Shown: in pieces, positions 1-60,749 of the stretch
Numbering within the stretch: the stretch's first letter is position 1
Layout: each line of letters starts with the position of its first letter
NCBI RefSeq assembly: GCF_033115175.1
Contig: NC_084833.1
Span: forward strand, 55,390,716-55,454,715
DNA from: Lepus europaeus
Taxonomy: Eukaryota; Chordata; Mammalia; Lagomorpha; Leporidae
Length of the DNA: 64,000 bases
Direction: 5' to 3'
Made by a program: the position numbers and the translations under genes
Notes under the pieces: model-generated
Database searches by the model: none
Told to the model about the DNA's origin: nothing
What the model saw: the letters and a program-made list of their open reading frames with translations, nothing else

Positions 1-2190
1 TCTTCAAATATCGCCTTGTCAGACACCCTGAGCACCCATTGTGCAACAGCACCCAGCCCCTTTCCACGGACCCCCAGCCCAGGCAGTCCCCAGTGGAGCC
101 GCTCACCACCTCCTGCCCTCCCCACTGGAAAGCTCACTCTGCCTGCTGTGTGTTTTCCAGCTCATGGGAGCTTGCTGGAGCAACAGGCACTTAACTACGC
201 ACTTGCTACACGCCATGGGAGACGTGACCAGCAGGGGGCTCCCTGCAGAGCTGAGCGAGGGCGCTTTCCCATCACCCAGTTCCAGCCTGCAAGGCTGAAG
301 TCTCTTGCTTGCTCCCCGCTTTCCTGAAAACATTTGGGATTTCTGTCCCTCACAAGGCAAGTTTCACCTTGAACACCATCCTTCCTGCCACCCACTCACC
401 GCTTCGCCAGCCCTCATCCCTGCAGCCCCAAAGCCCCCATCATCCAGGGGCCCACGGGGCAGGGGTGGGGGAAGGGAGCCCTTTGGAAAGGGCCTGGGCT
501 CCGGCGCGGAGCTCAAGGCCGGACACAACAATCTCCTCCCCATGACTTAGGGCAGAGCACCGGGCTGCAGGGGAAAAGGCGCAAGGGCGAAACAGAAGCG
601 GCCCCAAGAAGGAGCCCGAGCCTGAGGAAGCGCCTGGCCTAGGGGTTGCACGCGCCAGCCCAGCTCTCAAGCAGGGCTGTGCCCCCTGCACACTGGACCC
701 GAGCCGTCCTCCGGGCCAGGGAGTTCTCTGGAAGCCCAACCCAGAACCCGTCCCCCGGGGCCCATCAGCAGAGCCTGCTGACCCGAGCAGGAGGCATTCC
801 CTCCACGGAATGCAGTCACCACTCGCTCGGCCCTGGCACAGGACGCCGGGGCCTCGTCTCTGTCAATTTTCTCCAACTCCTCAGAGGCCGGGCCTCAGGC
901 CCGGTGAAGTAAGGGCCTGGGAGGCAGCCCTGGCCGACTGCCCGCCCACGGAGGCTATATTTGGAGCAAGACAACTCCCTGCAGGCACGGAGCTCCTGAC
1001 CCACCCTGCAGCAGCGCCGCCAATTTCACCAAGTCTCCGAGCGGTGTGGTCCTCCCTGTATTCCCACTTGTTTGTTCATTCATTCACTTGTTCACCCATT
1101 GAGTCATTCCACAAATACTTCCCAACCACACCCTAACCACCACGACGGGATGCACGCATGGGGGACACGTATACCTGTCAGAGGGTCCCTCAAGAATTCA
1201 CAGAAACCGGAACTAAAAGATAAGTTTCTTTGGATGCCAAAAAACTTTAAAAATCAGGCACAGTTTTTGCACAACATGCATATTTCATGAGGTTTTCCAA
1301 GAGTCCCCTGTACATAAACACACGGCATCCGAGTGCAGACAGGGACGGCGGGGTCCTGCTCTCGGCACCCTCCCCCAGGGCTTGCTGGTGAGGGTGACTC
1401 AGAATCAGGTGTGTGCGGCGTCCTTGGGCGCCCGGGGTACCTGTGTGCACGTGCCTCTGAGGCGGCACCTGCCGCGTCCCCTGCAGTGTGCGGCTGTGAG
1501 TGCAGGCACAGCACAGGCTCCTGCCCCGCCGGGCGTGGGGATGCGCCTGTGACTCAGCGGCACATGGTGCCTGGGAGCCCACGGGCCAGCTCTGACTTTA
1601 TGGCCTTGCTCACTTGCCAAGTCAAACAGCCAGAGTCGGGTGCAAACAATCAGCCACAGAGATGCAAGTGTGCCCCACACCAGGGGGGACTCCACAGTCC
1701 AGATCCGCTGCGCTTCCCCCACCCCTCACCCTCACCCCAGGTACAGGGCACCCCCTCCCTCCCTCTTCCTTTCTGATCTTGGCTCCTGGAGGCTTAGAGA
1801 CCCCGCTCCACATTAACCCTCCACCCCTCTTCCCAGCAGTCCCTGGTCCACACGCTCCGGGGGGGACCCCCTGTGTTCCAGCCAGCTGACCACACCATGC
1901 CCTTCCCAAGCTGCATCCAGGGTCCGCTGCCGATCTCCCAGGCCCCAGGCCCACTCCTCACCGCCCCTCGCATCGGCCTCTGCCCCATCTCCCCTCTCTG
2001 CCCCTCCATCCCCGCCTGTCTCTGTCCTTATCTGTCCCCAGTCTATCTTTGTCTCTTCCCCAGTCAGGCTGTGTGCGGCCCAGGCTTCACCAGAGCCGAG
2101 GTGCTGACAGGGTGGGGGTGTGGGGAGGACACGCTGTGTCCCTTCTCGAGCCTTATCAAGAAACTGAAGTCACCGCTCAGGGCCCGGGCT
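1..2190. other. GC-rich intergenic DNA downstream of SWAP70
   Basis: No gene, SINE or LINE is recognisable. Open frames here are short, lie in several frames on both strands and resemble no protein family. A short TTCATT-rich patch at about 1072-1130 may be a remnant of an ancient MIR/L2 element. Confidence 0.5.
228..241 (+). promoter_or_regulatory. Candidate CTCF motif
   Basis: CCAGCAGGGGGCTC matches 13 of 14 positions of the CTCF core consensus CCASYAGRKGGCRS. This is sequence match only; occupancy is unknown. Confidence 0.3.
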
Positions 2191-2199
2191 GGAATTTCG

Positions 2200-2830
2200 C
2201 CCTCTGTGACCTTGCAGGGGCCCCGGCGGGACAGCCAGGGTCAGAGGAGTCGGGAAACAGGCCCCCGCTCGCCGCCGGCTCTCCCTCCCTGCTCTCCGGG
2301 GCTCCTCCCGACCAGGCGCCTCCAGCCCTGACCCGTCTGCAGAAGACGCGGGAGGGGAGGTCGTCCCGATACCGCGCTTCTGCGCACGGGGCAGGAGGCA
2401 CGCGCGCCTGCCTGGATCGCGACCACGGGAGCCGCAAGGTGCCCGCGGCGCCCTCCCCCTGCGCGTGTGACCCTTTCCCCAGACGGGCAGCAAGGCCATG
2501 GCAGCCTGGCCGGCCGGGAGAGGCCCTGGATCAGGACACGTGGGTTTGGTCCCTCAGCCATCTGTGCCTGCGCCTCTCTCCGTGCATCTGTAAACCAGGA
2601 ATGTTGTGCTAACGTCCTGGCTCCGGGCAGATGCGAGACCACTCAAGGAAGCCCCACCTGTGTGTGTGCAGAGCCTGCCCGTGGCTCCCCTCACCCTCTG
2701 GCCGGACCCCGGCCTGGCTGGAAGCCGCGGGCGCGGCGCACGCCTGCCACCTGGCGGCCGCCCCGCCTCGCCCGCTCCGTGCGGTGCAGTCCTGGGCGAG
2801 CCCACCTGCGCTTGGCTTGGAAGGTTGCCC
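2200..2830. promoter_or_regulatory. CpG island downstream of SWAP70
   Basis: By hand count about 34 CpG dinucleotides lie in 2221-2520, at roughly 70 percent GC, close to the number expected without CpG depletion. A second dense patch lies at 2700-2825. No coding exon is recognisable. Such islands usually mark promoters or enhancers. In human a lncRNA (SBF2-AS1) and the 3' end of SBF2 lie downstream of SWAP70, so a non-coding promoter is possible but not shown. Confidence 0.55.
2744..2757 (-). promoter_or_regulatory. Candidate CTCF motif in the CpG island
   Basis: CTGCCACCTGGCGG matches 13 of 14 positions of the reverse CTCF core consensus. With the plus-oriented candidate at 228 it would form a convergent pair. 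Confidence 0.25.
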
Positions 2831-2860
2831 AGGACAAGACCAAAAAAAGTTATCAAAAAT

Positions 2861-5687
2861 GCATCACAGGAAGGAGGGAGGGGGCCTAACTGGCTGAAAT
2901 CTTTGGCTTCCCGGCATCCGTGTGCACGCAGAGTCCCCCGCCGCTCTGCGGGGCCCTGGGCTGGCATCTGGGAAGCTCCTCAGAACCCGGAGCAGCCGCA
3001 GCCCCAGCAAGCACCCAGGGCCGGCGGCAGCTGCTGGGGAGCCAGAGGGGCAGCATGGAGAATGGCTCCAGCCAGCACTGCAGAGAGGCTTCGGTCACCA
3101 CCAGGGAAGCCCATCTGAGGGGCGAGCAGAGGCTGGGGTCTCCCGGGAGATGGCAGTCGTAAACTGAGATCCACTCCACAGTCTGCTGGGGCGTTCCCAA
3201 GAGCAGGTGTGACTGGGGAGGAGGGTCCTGGGCCGTCCCCCTCACCGTGGGCCCGCATTGGCCCACTCATCCACTGGAACACCTGCCGAGCCCACTGGAA
3301 GCCAGGCGAGCACCTGAGTGCTTCCCAAACTCGCAGCTTGCTGCATGACTGACCTGCCAGTCACCTGTGGGGCTTTCTCGGGACTTGCCGCCTGTAAAGT
3401 CCCCACTGCGCCGGAAAGCCCCCTCCACGTGACTCTCAGGAAGAAGCACTGAGACAAAAGCCCTGGGGCTGGGGAGTGTGCCTCTGCACCTGGAGAAACC
3501 CGAGCAGGGCATGCCTCCTCCCAAGGAGGAACAGCGGCGTCCAGTGTGACACCACGGCGCCCGTCCACAACCCAGGCCCCACCCACGCAGGGGGCCAGGG
3601 TAGAGCCCAGGTCTCTTCCGCGCTGAGGTCCAGGTCCTTTCCCACTCAGGACTCTAACAGGCGGCATCGGGGTGGGGGGGGTCGGTCACTGGCCACTGGG
3701 AGCTGAGGCCATGTCCTTTGGCTCTGGGAGAAGGCGTCCACCTCTGCCCCGTGTCTGGGTGTCTTGTGTGTTCTTTGTAAACAAGGATCTCAGGCACAGG
3801 TGCCTTCTCCCCTCCGCGGGGACAGCCCTGGAGAGAGACGCTGCTCGCTCACTGGCCTGGGCTTCAAGGGAACAGGACACACGAGTGTGAAGGTGGCAGC
3901 GGTCCCAGCATGCCCCAAAACAGTTATCCCGGGGGGAGCTGGCCCAGGAGGGACAGGGAACCAGAGCACAGAGGACAGGACACATCGGCTGAGGGTTCTA
4001 TTTCTGAAACCCACGTGGGCTGCTGGTCAGAGCAGAAAGCGCCACCAGAGGGGAGAGGCAGGGTGAACCGGACAGGAAAGGGCTCCGGATGGCGTGGATG
4101 GGCTCGGGGGCACGGGGGTAGTGTCTCCCTATCCCCCCAGCCCTACCGGTGCTCTGCCGGCCCGTGGGCTGCTGCTGAGGAGGTGAACTTAACCAGAGAG
4201 GAAGCACGCATTCCTGTGGGTGCACAGCTGGCGAGACCACGCACCACATCTGCGTGGCAGCAACAGGAAAAGGAGCCGAGTTACCCGTGACGATGCAGCG
4301 CCCACCAGATATTCCCATCACCCAAAGCCAAAGACTCAGCGACCTCAGAGGGCCAGTGGGGCTGCACACAGGACTGGAAGCGGCCAGCACCCTGCTCTGC
4401 GTGTAAGGCTAGGGCACAGGCATGTTGAGCTGGGGACAGGGACAGAAACAAGCTAAGTAAAATGTCTGACACAGAAACGAGGGGGCAGGTGGTGCACTGA
4501 GGAGCCGAGAAGAGGGGCAGGGGCTCTGCTGGGGCAGGCTCAGCACCTCCCAGGGGGGCGTCTCTGGAGAGTGAAAGGTTTGGACCAGCCAGTCCCCGCA
4601 TTCTGGAGTCACCACAGCTACAGAAATTGGCAAGCATCTTGGGTGAGACACAAACAGATTTTTACAGCCATAGCCACCAGCCATTTCCAGCCCCTCCAAG
4701 TTCACCTGCACCCTTTCCCCGTCAACCGGCATTCTCATTCCACCATGGCGGATTGTCGTGAGTTCTGGAAGTGAGCCTAAGGGGAGCTGCTGTCCCTGCT
4801 CAAGGGGCCTGTGAGATCCACCCAGATTGGTGCACCTCTCGGGAACCTGCTCCTCTTCACGTCCGGGCCGTCTCCTCCCTCTGAGTACCGCCTGCATGTT
4901 CCCTGCAGAGGCAGATGGGGGCTGTTTCTGGTTTGGGATGCTAGAAGCAAAGTGCTGTGAGTCTCCCTGGCCACACCTCGCGGCGACCATCAGCCTCCTT
5001 TCTCCTGGGGGTGGACATGCTGGGCACAAAAGCAGATGTGCCTTTGGCTTGAAGTATTGCGGAGCTGAGGGGTGATTTTTGTTTTATGGCCTCAGATTGA
5101 ATATAAACAAAGGGATTGGGGTAGGGAAACAGGAAGAAAAGAAACGGATATTCACCCAAGTATTCCCAAGAACGACTCTTCCAGTAAATCCTGAGCACCT
5201 GCTCCACATTGAGAAAAGCCAGCCTTGCCCGGTCCACGCGTGCGCACGGCCTGCCCGTGTTCACCTGATCCTCGCCCGGGCAGCTGGGCCGCGCTGGCTC
5301 TGCTCCAGGCACAGTGACGCCTTTGCCAGTCAGAACAAGCACACATCACCCGATCTGTCAGCTCACCCTCACCAGCTGCTGAGAGGTGCCGACAGACGCA
5401 CCCTGTGCTGAGCCACCCACGGGAAGAAGTCAGGGTCAAGGCAGCGTCTGGCACACGTGGGGCCCCCGCAAGCTGCAGCCCAGGACTCCCGTCACGCCCA
5501 CAGCTGCTCCCCTCAGCCGTGCGTTGAGAAGGCCTTGCAGAGCTTCTGAAACCCCCCACCCCACGTGGCTTCAGCCAAGTGCCTGCCCTCTGCCCTCTGC
5601 CGGCTCACTCAAGCCTCTCCCTCCCAGCTGAGCTCCATTGACGCCTAAGCGGCCGGCCCGCTCCTGCAGCCCTGGGCCCATTTTCTG
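2861..5687. other. GC-rich intergenic DNA, nothing recognised
   Basis: No gene or repeat could be recognised. CpG-rich patches recur, for example near 5225-5300, but are shorter than the island at 2.2-2.83 kb. Open frames are overlapping and uninformative. Confidence 0.4.
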
Positions 5688-6005
5688 CTATGCCAGAATT
5701 CCACAGACCGAATAATTTGTAAAGAAAAGAAACTCATTTCTTACGGTGCTGAAGAACGTGGCGCCGCCATCGGGCGAGGGCTTTCCCGCTGAGGCGGCCC
5801 CGGGCCAGTAGCAGCAGAGGGAGCCGAGGCCCAACTCGCTGCTAGGACGAATCCTCTCTGGCGATAGCGAGCTCGCGCCCCCCAGACCAGCGCTCGCCCA
5901 CGGCTGACCAATCACCTCTTATCAGGCCCCACCCCTCCACACTGCTCCCTGGGAGCTAGGTTTCCAGCACATGGTTTTCGGGGGACTCCTTCAAACCGGA
6001 GCAGA
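5688..6005 (-). mobile_element. MaLR-type LTR (MST/MLT1-like), antisense
   Basis: Read on the minus strand, the end of the element has the characteristic TTTCTTTACAAATTATTCGG-like motif with an upstream AATGAG. Towards the other end it has the GGTGGGGCC-type stretch (plus strand CAGGCCCCACCCCT at about 5924-5937). This is the layout of MaLR LTRs. It is unusually CpG-rich for such an old element. Confidence 0.55.
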
Positions 6006-6764
6006 CCCCTTACAGGGAAGCCCGACTCCAAGAGCCTGCTGTGCCTTTCTGAAGAGCTGCTCCCAACCAGCTCCCGCCTGCCCAGGTGCGGCCCATGGAC
6101 ACCAGAGGCCGGTCAGCTCCCGGGACTCCTAAAGGAAGCCCCGCCTTGGGCAGGCCGTGTTTCCGCAGAGCAGGTTCTCCTAAGCTCACCACCACTGACG
6201 TCTGGCCCACGCACTGTCACGGGAGGCTGCCCGTGCCTCCCAGGACGCTGAGCAGCACCCCGGCCTCTGCCTACGAGACCCCAGTAACTGCAATGAAGAG
6301 AGGGGTCTTCACAGCAGCAACCCAGCCTCTCTCCCCTCCCCTCCCCGCTCTCCAACACGCAGGTGCGCCGGGCCGAGTGGGCCTGCTCAGGCCACAACAG
6401 GCGACGTAATCTTGGCAACCACACAGACCAAAACAATAAACCACACTGTTTACTCTGGTCAGGAAAACCAGAAAAGCTTAAAAAGAAATTTTGAGAAAAC
6501 AGAGGTAAGAGGATTTGGAGGTAACAGCAACAATGAGGGAAAAATAATCTTTGTAAGTTCCCGTTGGTGCGCTGCCACGTCAGCCATGGTTTCCCCACAT
6601 TAGTGACTCAAACGCCAAACATGAGGCCATCGTAACTTCTTGGGGTCTAAACTCCAACCCAGAGTTTTCTGGAAGTGTCCCTGACCCGAAGTCCATCTCC
6701 TGGGAAAACACATGATTAAACACAACTTTACCCCCTCTGTTGCATTAAATCAGACAGCTTAAAA
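6006..6764. other. Intergenic DNA, nothing recognised
   Basis: GC-rich up to about 6400, then AT-rich up to the probable end of the SWAP70 3' UTR. The AT-rich part may still belong to the UTR. Confidence 0.3.
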
Positions 6765-9298
6765 TGTAGGATGTTCTGGTGTTTTTAATTTCTTACTGGG
6801 TCCATTTCACTAAAAAAAGAAGATACAAAATACTTTTAATATATCTTAGAAAAATTAGCAAAAATTAAGAAAAGTTGAGCATATGACATTGTATAATTGT
6901 TTAGGTAAGGCTGTTGGAAAATTATAAATATTTTGTTCCCTTTCAACATAACACATCACAAAAACACATTTGTAAGGTTCTCTGCATGCACAATTCCTAT
7001 AAACGTTCATATCCTACGTAGAAAGGAACAGGCCTGGTTACGACAGGCATTCAGACACCCTCAAACCGTCTGTACAGAAATTACAAACGTAAAACCAAAG
7101 GGTCTCTCAGCAGTCAGAGGCAAGCATTTCAAATGTCAGGGGTTCAGTTAGGATCAAATACCCAGTGGGGTTTCCTAGTTCATTCCTGTGCTGTCCTTGC
7201 CTCCTAAGTAACTACCTTAGCCAAGGCGCTGTTTACAAAGGGCCCTGCAGCCTGGCGCTGCACAGTGCCACGGGAGCCTGGAAGCCAATCAGCGACCCAC
7301 GGAAGCCCACACGGCCACCTGCACGAGTCAGTGGAAGCCCACACGTGGCCCAAGCCCCAGGCCGCGTGTTCAGCTGTAGCTATGCTAGAAGTCGGGTTTA
7401 AGGAAGGACACTGTGCAGACATTCATGGCCTGTTCGCCACCTCCCCAGAGCAGAAACTCACACCTCCCCCGCCATCCCTCCCCAGGCGGCCAGGCGTGGG
7501 CTTTCCAACTCCATGGACTCCACTGGGCTCGCCGGCTTCCCTGTAAGGGACGGTTCCCTCTCTTCAGGGAGGACACTGGGCTAAGACCTGTCATCAAGCC
7601 ACAGGAAAGGCCTATCCAGGCCTTGTGGCTCTATCATGCCTGCCAGCTGCTGAATTAACTGATGATAATCCTGATACAGAGCTAAGCAAAACCAACACCC
7701 GAATTACCGTACATTTTGGAGGTACGTAATACAAAGATACTTTAGATAATAATCTAAACTTTATAAAGACAACTGGAAGACAACATTAAAGTTTCATTTT
7801 TATTAAATAGCCAAAAACCTTAAGACAAACTTCTAAAGACCCTTTCATTGGCAAATATTTTCCAGTCATAAAAGATGACCATTTATGGGATTATAATCCA
7901 GTTTCCTCTCGGGTAAATAAATAGACACTAAAATCTCTTAAAACCATACACTCTGGCAGTGTCGATCTTGGGAAGAGCTTTCTTACTGCTTTTATGCAGG
8001 TACCAGAGTAAGGACGCATGAGGTTCTCTGTCCTCATTTAGTATTTGCAGGGAGAAGGACGTATCCATCCGACTGAACTCTGCCTTTTTTCTAACTGAAT
8101 TACCCTTGTATCTATTTACAGTTTTAATCCTCACTGCTGCCCATGGAGTTACTGCTGCTCATAAATTATAATTAGTGTTGGAGGGCTTGATTTCACAAAT
8201 ATTCTCAATCCAAAGGCTGATCATATATATTCACGTATGAAAACACTCCTCCATACGCCTTTCAAATCACATGCAGAGAAACTAGGATCCCGTTTCCCTG
8301 GCACACTTGTTTTTGTTGGTCACTTCCTGCCTCAGGTCACCACAGAGGCTGCCCACCTTCTGAGGGCTATCTTCGTGTTTTACCAGATGTGACGGCCTGC
8401 CGCCATCTTTATGACGTTTTGAATCTAGCTAGCAGACAATTTCCCACTGCCCATGTGCACAGAATCTGCTTTATAAATTATCCAAATGATTTTATTTCAA
8501 GGTAGCTTCTTTCCACTACTCAACATCATCCTCTCACAGCCTGGTATATACCTGGCAGCACATGACTATTCACTAGGGACAGAGAGAAAGAACAAACGAG
8601 GGAGATGGCTGAGTTGAGAGCATGGGCCAAGAGCTGTTGTCCTCTGAGGTGAGGGGAAGGAGTTGGGAATAGCACGGCCAAGTGTATGACCACTAGGGAA
8701 AGAAGCATCTTAGTAGAAACCAGAAAACCTCTCCAACCAGATCACATCTAGGAGGGCAACCAGGAGATGGCAGTGACCCTCTGACCTCTCCATCAGCGCA
8801 CCAGTGGCCCAAGGCCTTCCATGGCAACTGGGGTGAGTGGCAGGCAGACTGACCAATCCAGTTTTTAAAAAACACATCTTTGGAGAGGAAACATGCTGCC
8901 TGAGAGAAAAGCTGACACCAAGTCCAAGAGGGCCTGACTATCCAGTGATTCTGAGCACCGACACCCTGCACCCCTCCAAACGTGGCACCTGATGGAGTTC
9001 ACTGGGCCATCCTATGCTGCCTTGTTCAGACAGCAAGGTGAGAGCACTGAACAGTAATTTTCCAAAAACAGTTTTAAAGGAAGAATAAATAAAAGAACGT
9101 GACAATATTGACTTTTCTTTCTTTTCAGGTAAGCCGATTTGCAGGAAGAGAAATAGGAAGGTTTCCTGAGCACACTGACCCAATTAAAGGCACTGAGGGA
9201 GGAAGGGTTAGAAGCAGCAAAGCCGGTTTCTTTTGTCTTTAGCACAAAGCTCTACAGCCACGGCGTCTATGTAACTGATGCGACCTCTGCTGGCTCGG
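6765..9298 (-). other. SWAP70: SWAP70 3' UTR (left end uncertain)
   Basis: The region after the stop codon is AT-rich and free of lagomorph SINEs for more than 2 kb, as expected for a long 3' UTR. Candidate poly(A) signals on the minus strand are AATAAA at 8491-8496 and 7799-7804, and ATTAAA near 8122-8127, 6835-6840 and 6784-6789. The left boundary is an inference from the most distal signal; shorter isoforms could end at the AATAAA sites. Confidence 0.45.
7799..7804 (-). promoter_or_regulatory. Candidate SWAP70 poly(A) signal (AATAAA)
   Basis: A canonical AATAAA reads on the minus strand inside the probable 3' UTR, about 1.5 kb after the stop codon. It is one of two perfect hexamers in this UTR; the other is at 8491-8496. 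Confidence 0.35.
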
Positions 9299-57542
<48,244 letters not shown>

Positions 57543-57961
57543 CTAAAAAGGAATGAGAAACAAGTTCAGTGAACCAGTCCAAAATAAGCAGCATATAAAT
57601 CAAGTAAAATAGAAAGACAAGGCCTCATTAAGGGTTACATTTTAATTAACTCCATTAGCCAGCAGCCATATCTTACATATGTACTGTAGATACAACACTT
57701 CCACAGCTCAACTAAGAATGCCGTATTTAGCCCGACACTGAAGCCTCTATCTGTCCATACCACCTATTTGGCGCATAAAATACTGATCTGTCAAATGGTT
57801 ATTGTTCCATGTGCACACATTATGTTCCTGAATACAGATTACCAATCCTAGTCCACACAAGGAGCTGAGGTTAATTCGTCAGCATAGGTCACATGCAGAT
57901 AACTTCATCATTCCCTATATGGTCAGATACCTTCTTTTGAGAAAAAGCATTTAACTAAAAC
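57543..57961. other. Intron 2 next to exon 3, unassigned
   Basis: No repeat recognised. SWAP70 exon 2 is not present here or anywhere up to 64000. Confidence 0.5.
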
Positions 57962-58258
57962 TTTTTTTAAAAAATATTTATTTATTTGAAAGGTAAAATT
58001 ACAGAGAAGCAGAAGCAGAGAGAGTCTTCCGCCTGCTGGTTCACTCCCCAAATGGCTAAATGGCCAGAGCTGGGCTGATCCAAAGCCAGGAGCCAAGAAC
58101 CTCTTCCTGGTCTCCCATGCGAGTGCAGGGTCCTAAGCACTTGGACTTCTACTGCTTTCCCAGGCCATAGAAGAGAGTTGGATTGAAAGAGGGGCAATCT
58201 GGACTCAAACCGATGCCTATATGGAATGCTGGCACTGCTATACCACAGTGCCGGCCCC
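57962..58258 (-). mobile_element. CSINE, antisense
   Basis: Duplication TTAACTAAAAC / TTAACTAAGAC at 57951-57961 and 58259-58269. Confidence 0.9.
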
Positions 58259-58382
58259 TTAACTAAGACAGCCTTGTCATCCGTTCATTTGCTTATGCAC
58301 CCAATAGTCCCTCAGCATCTATTATAAGGCAAGTATTGTATAAAAGTTAAGGATATAAATGAGGAACTTGATCTATGCTCTC

Positions 58383-58653
58383 CCCCCCCCCCCACAGGTA
58401 GAGTTATAGACAGTGAGAGAGAGAGACAGAGAAAAAGGTCTTCCTTCCGTTGGTTCACTCCCCAAATGGCCACTACGGTTGGAACTGTGCCAATTTGAAG
58501 CCAGGAGCTTCTTCCAGGTCCCCCACATGGGTGCAGGGGCCCAAGCACTTGGGCCATCCTCCACTACTTTCCCAGGCCACAGCAGACCGGCGCCCATATT
58601 GGATGTCGGCGCCCCAGGCAGAGGATTAACCAAGTGAGCTACGGTGCCAGCCC
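58383..58653 (-). mobile_element. CSINE, antisense, C-run in place of the T-run
   Basis: Starts with about 12 C instead of the usual T-run, then ACAGGTAGAGTTATAGACAG. Internal deletion before the head (GCAGACCGGCGCCCATATTG). Flanks TCTATGCTCT / TCTATCCTCT. Confidence 0.85.
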
Positions 58654-58712
58654 GGTCTATCCTCTTACGATGTTCTGAGTTCATTACAGAAAACAGACAC
58701 ATAAATAATCTT

Positions 58713-59042
58713 TTTTTTTTGGACAGGCAGAGTGGATAGTGAGAGAGAGAGAGAGACAGAGAAAAAGGTCTTCCTTTTTGCCGTTGGTTCACCCTCCAAT
58801 GGCTGCTGCAGCCGGCGCATCTCGCTGATCCAAAGCCAGGAGCCAGGTGCTTCTCCTGGTCTCCCATGCGGGTGCAGGGCCCAAGCACTTGGGCCATCCT
58901 CCACTGCCTTCCCGGGCCATAGCAGAGAGCTGGCCTGGAAGAGGGGCAACCGGGATAGAATCCGGCGCCCCAACCGGGACTAGAACCCGGTGTGCCAGCG
59001 CCGCAAGGCGGAGGATTAGCCTGTTAAGCCACAGCGCCGGCC
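58713..59042 (-). mobile_element. CSINE, young, antisense
   Basis: Exact 14-base duplication ACATAAATAATCTT at 58699-58712 and 59043-59056. Confidence 0.96.
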
Positions 59043-59056
59043 ACATAAATAATCTT

Positions 59057-59420
59057 GATATTACAGTGTTTCATTCAATAAAGCTTTTTATTCACTCAAC
59101 AAATTAAGAAATTTAGGCAGTAATTATCATTTGCCAGAGATAGTATGAAGAAACACAACATAATACTACCCCATATCTCCAAGGAACATTCCCAGTGTTA
59201 CACAGCATAGGGTGACTGTAGTCACAATAACCTATTACATATTTTATGAGCAAATAAGAAAGAAGCTCTAAGGCTCCAATCATAAGGTAATGTTGATTGC
59301 TCTGACTCAATCAGTTTACACTTTATATAATGTACTGTAGCCCATAACTATGTCCAATTATTGTTAATTTACAATTTTTTAAATATGTATGTATGTGTAT
59401 CATGTGAAAAATAATGTAAC
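59057..59420. other. Intron 2, unassigned
   Basis: AT-rich, no repeat recognised. Confidence 0.4.
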
Positions 59421-59432
59421 AAATTAGAGATG

Positions 59433-59805
59433 GGGCCGGCGCTGTGGCGCAGTGGGTTAAAGCCCTGGCCTGAGGCACCAGCATCCCATATGGACGCCGG
59501 TTCTAGTCCCGGCTGCTCCTCTTCCAATCCAGCTCTCTGCTATGGCCTGGGAAAGCAGTAGAAGATGGCCCAAGTCCTTGGGGCCCTGAACCTACATGGG
59601 AGACCCGGAAGAAGCTCCTGGCTCCTGGCTTCAGATCAGCACAGCTCTGGCCGTTGTGGCCATCTGGGGAGTGAACCATCAGATGGAAGACCTTTCCCTC
59701 TCCCTCCACCACTCCCTCTCTGCCTCTCCCTCTCTGCCTCTCCCTCTCTTCTCTCTGTGTAACTCTGACTTTCAAATAAATAAAATAAATCTTTTTTAGA
59801 AAAAA
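59433..59805 (+). mobile_element. CSINE
   Basis: Head GGGGCCGGCGCTGTGGCGCA; expanded CTCCCTCTCTGCC repeats at 59695-59755; short duplication AAATTAG at 59421-59427 and 59808-59814. Confidence 0.92.
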
Positions 59806-59862
59806 AGAAATTAGGATTCTCTGGGAACACTGAGGAGCTAACACAATCTTGAAATTAAGGAG

Positions 59863-60183
59863 AATTTTTTTTAAACAATGTATTTATTTTTTTGAAAGTC
59901 ACAGTTACAGAGAGAGGGAATGCAGAAGGATCTTCTATCAGCTGGTTCATTCCCCAATATGGCTGCAATGGCCAGGGCTGGGCTAAGCCAAAGCCAGGAG
60001 CCAGGAACTTCATAAGGGTCTCCCATTCAGGTAACAAGGACCCAAACACTTGGGCCAGCCTCTGCTGCTTTTCCCAGGCCATCAGTTGGGAACTGGATCA
60101 GAAGTGGAGGAGACTGAACACGAACCAGTGCCCACACAGAATGCACAGGCAACAACTTTACCCTCTATGCTACAATACTGGCC
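59863..60183 (-). mobile_element. CSINE, antisense
   Basis: TTTTTTTTAAACAATGTATT at left; TATGCTACAATACTGGCC at right. Confidence 0.87.
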
Positions 60184-60387
60184 TCTATGATAAAAGTTTT
60201 AAAACTGTATTGTTTGGCCAGTATTCCCCCTCTATGTTCACTGATAAGCCCAATACAAAGATTGCAAACCAGGTAGGTTTGTGTAACTTAAGTGTCATTA
60301 CCAATTTCACCATTAGCTTCTTGGTAGGAAAATATTTTTAAAAGGGTAACATAACAACAGAGCTGAGTCTTAAAGGACCACCAAAAA

Positions 60388-60720
60388 AAATTTTTTTTTT
60401 GACAGGCAGAGTTAGACAGTGAGAGAGAGAGAGAGAGACAGAAGAGAAAGGTCTTCCTTCCGTTGGTTCACCCCCGAAATGGCCACCACAGCCGGAGCTA
60501 TGCCGATCCAAAGCCAGGAGCCAGGTGCTTCTTCCTGGTCTCCCATGCAGGTGCAGGGCCCAAACACCTGGGCCATCCTCCACTGCCTTCCCAGGCCACA
60601 GCAGAGAGCTGGACTGGAAGAGGAGCAACCAGGACAGAATCCAGCGCCCAACCAGGACTAGAACCCGGAGTACCGGCACTGCAGGTGGAGGATTAGCCTA
60701 GTGAGCTGCGGAGCTGGCCT
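60388..60720 (-). mobile_element. CSINE, young, antisense
   Basis: Exact 14-base duplication AGGACCACCAAAAA at 60374-60387 and 60721-60734. Confidence 0.95.
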
Positions 60721-60749
60721 AGGACCACCAAAAATTAAACAGACCAGGT

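Noticed and set aside
16..6600. Many open frames of 60-200 codons on both strands in the GC-rich left end
   Set aside because: They overlap in several frames, have biased Pro/Ser/Arg/Gly composition from high GC, resemble no family, and show no splice or promoter structure. High GC lowers stop-codon frequency.
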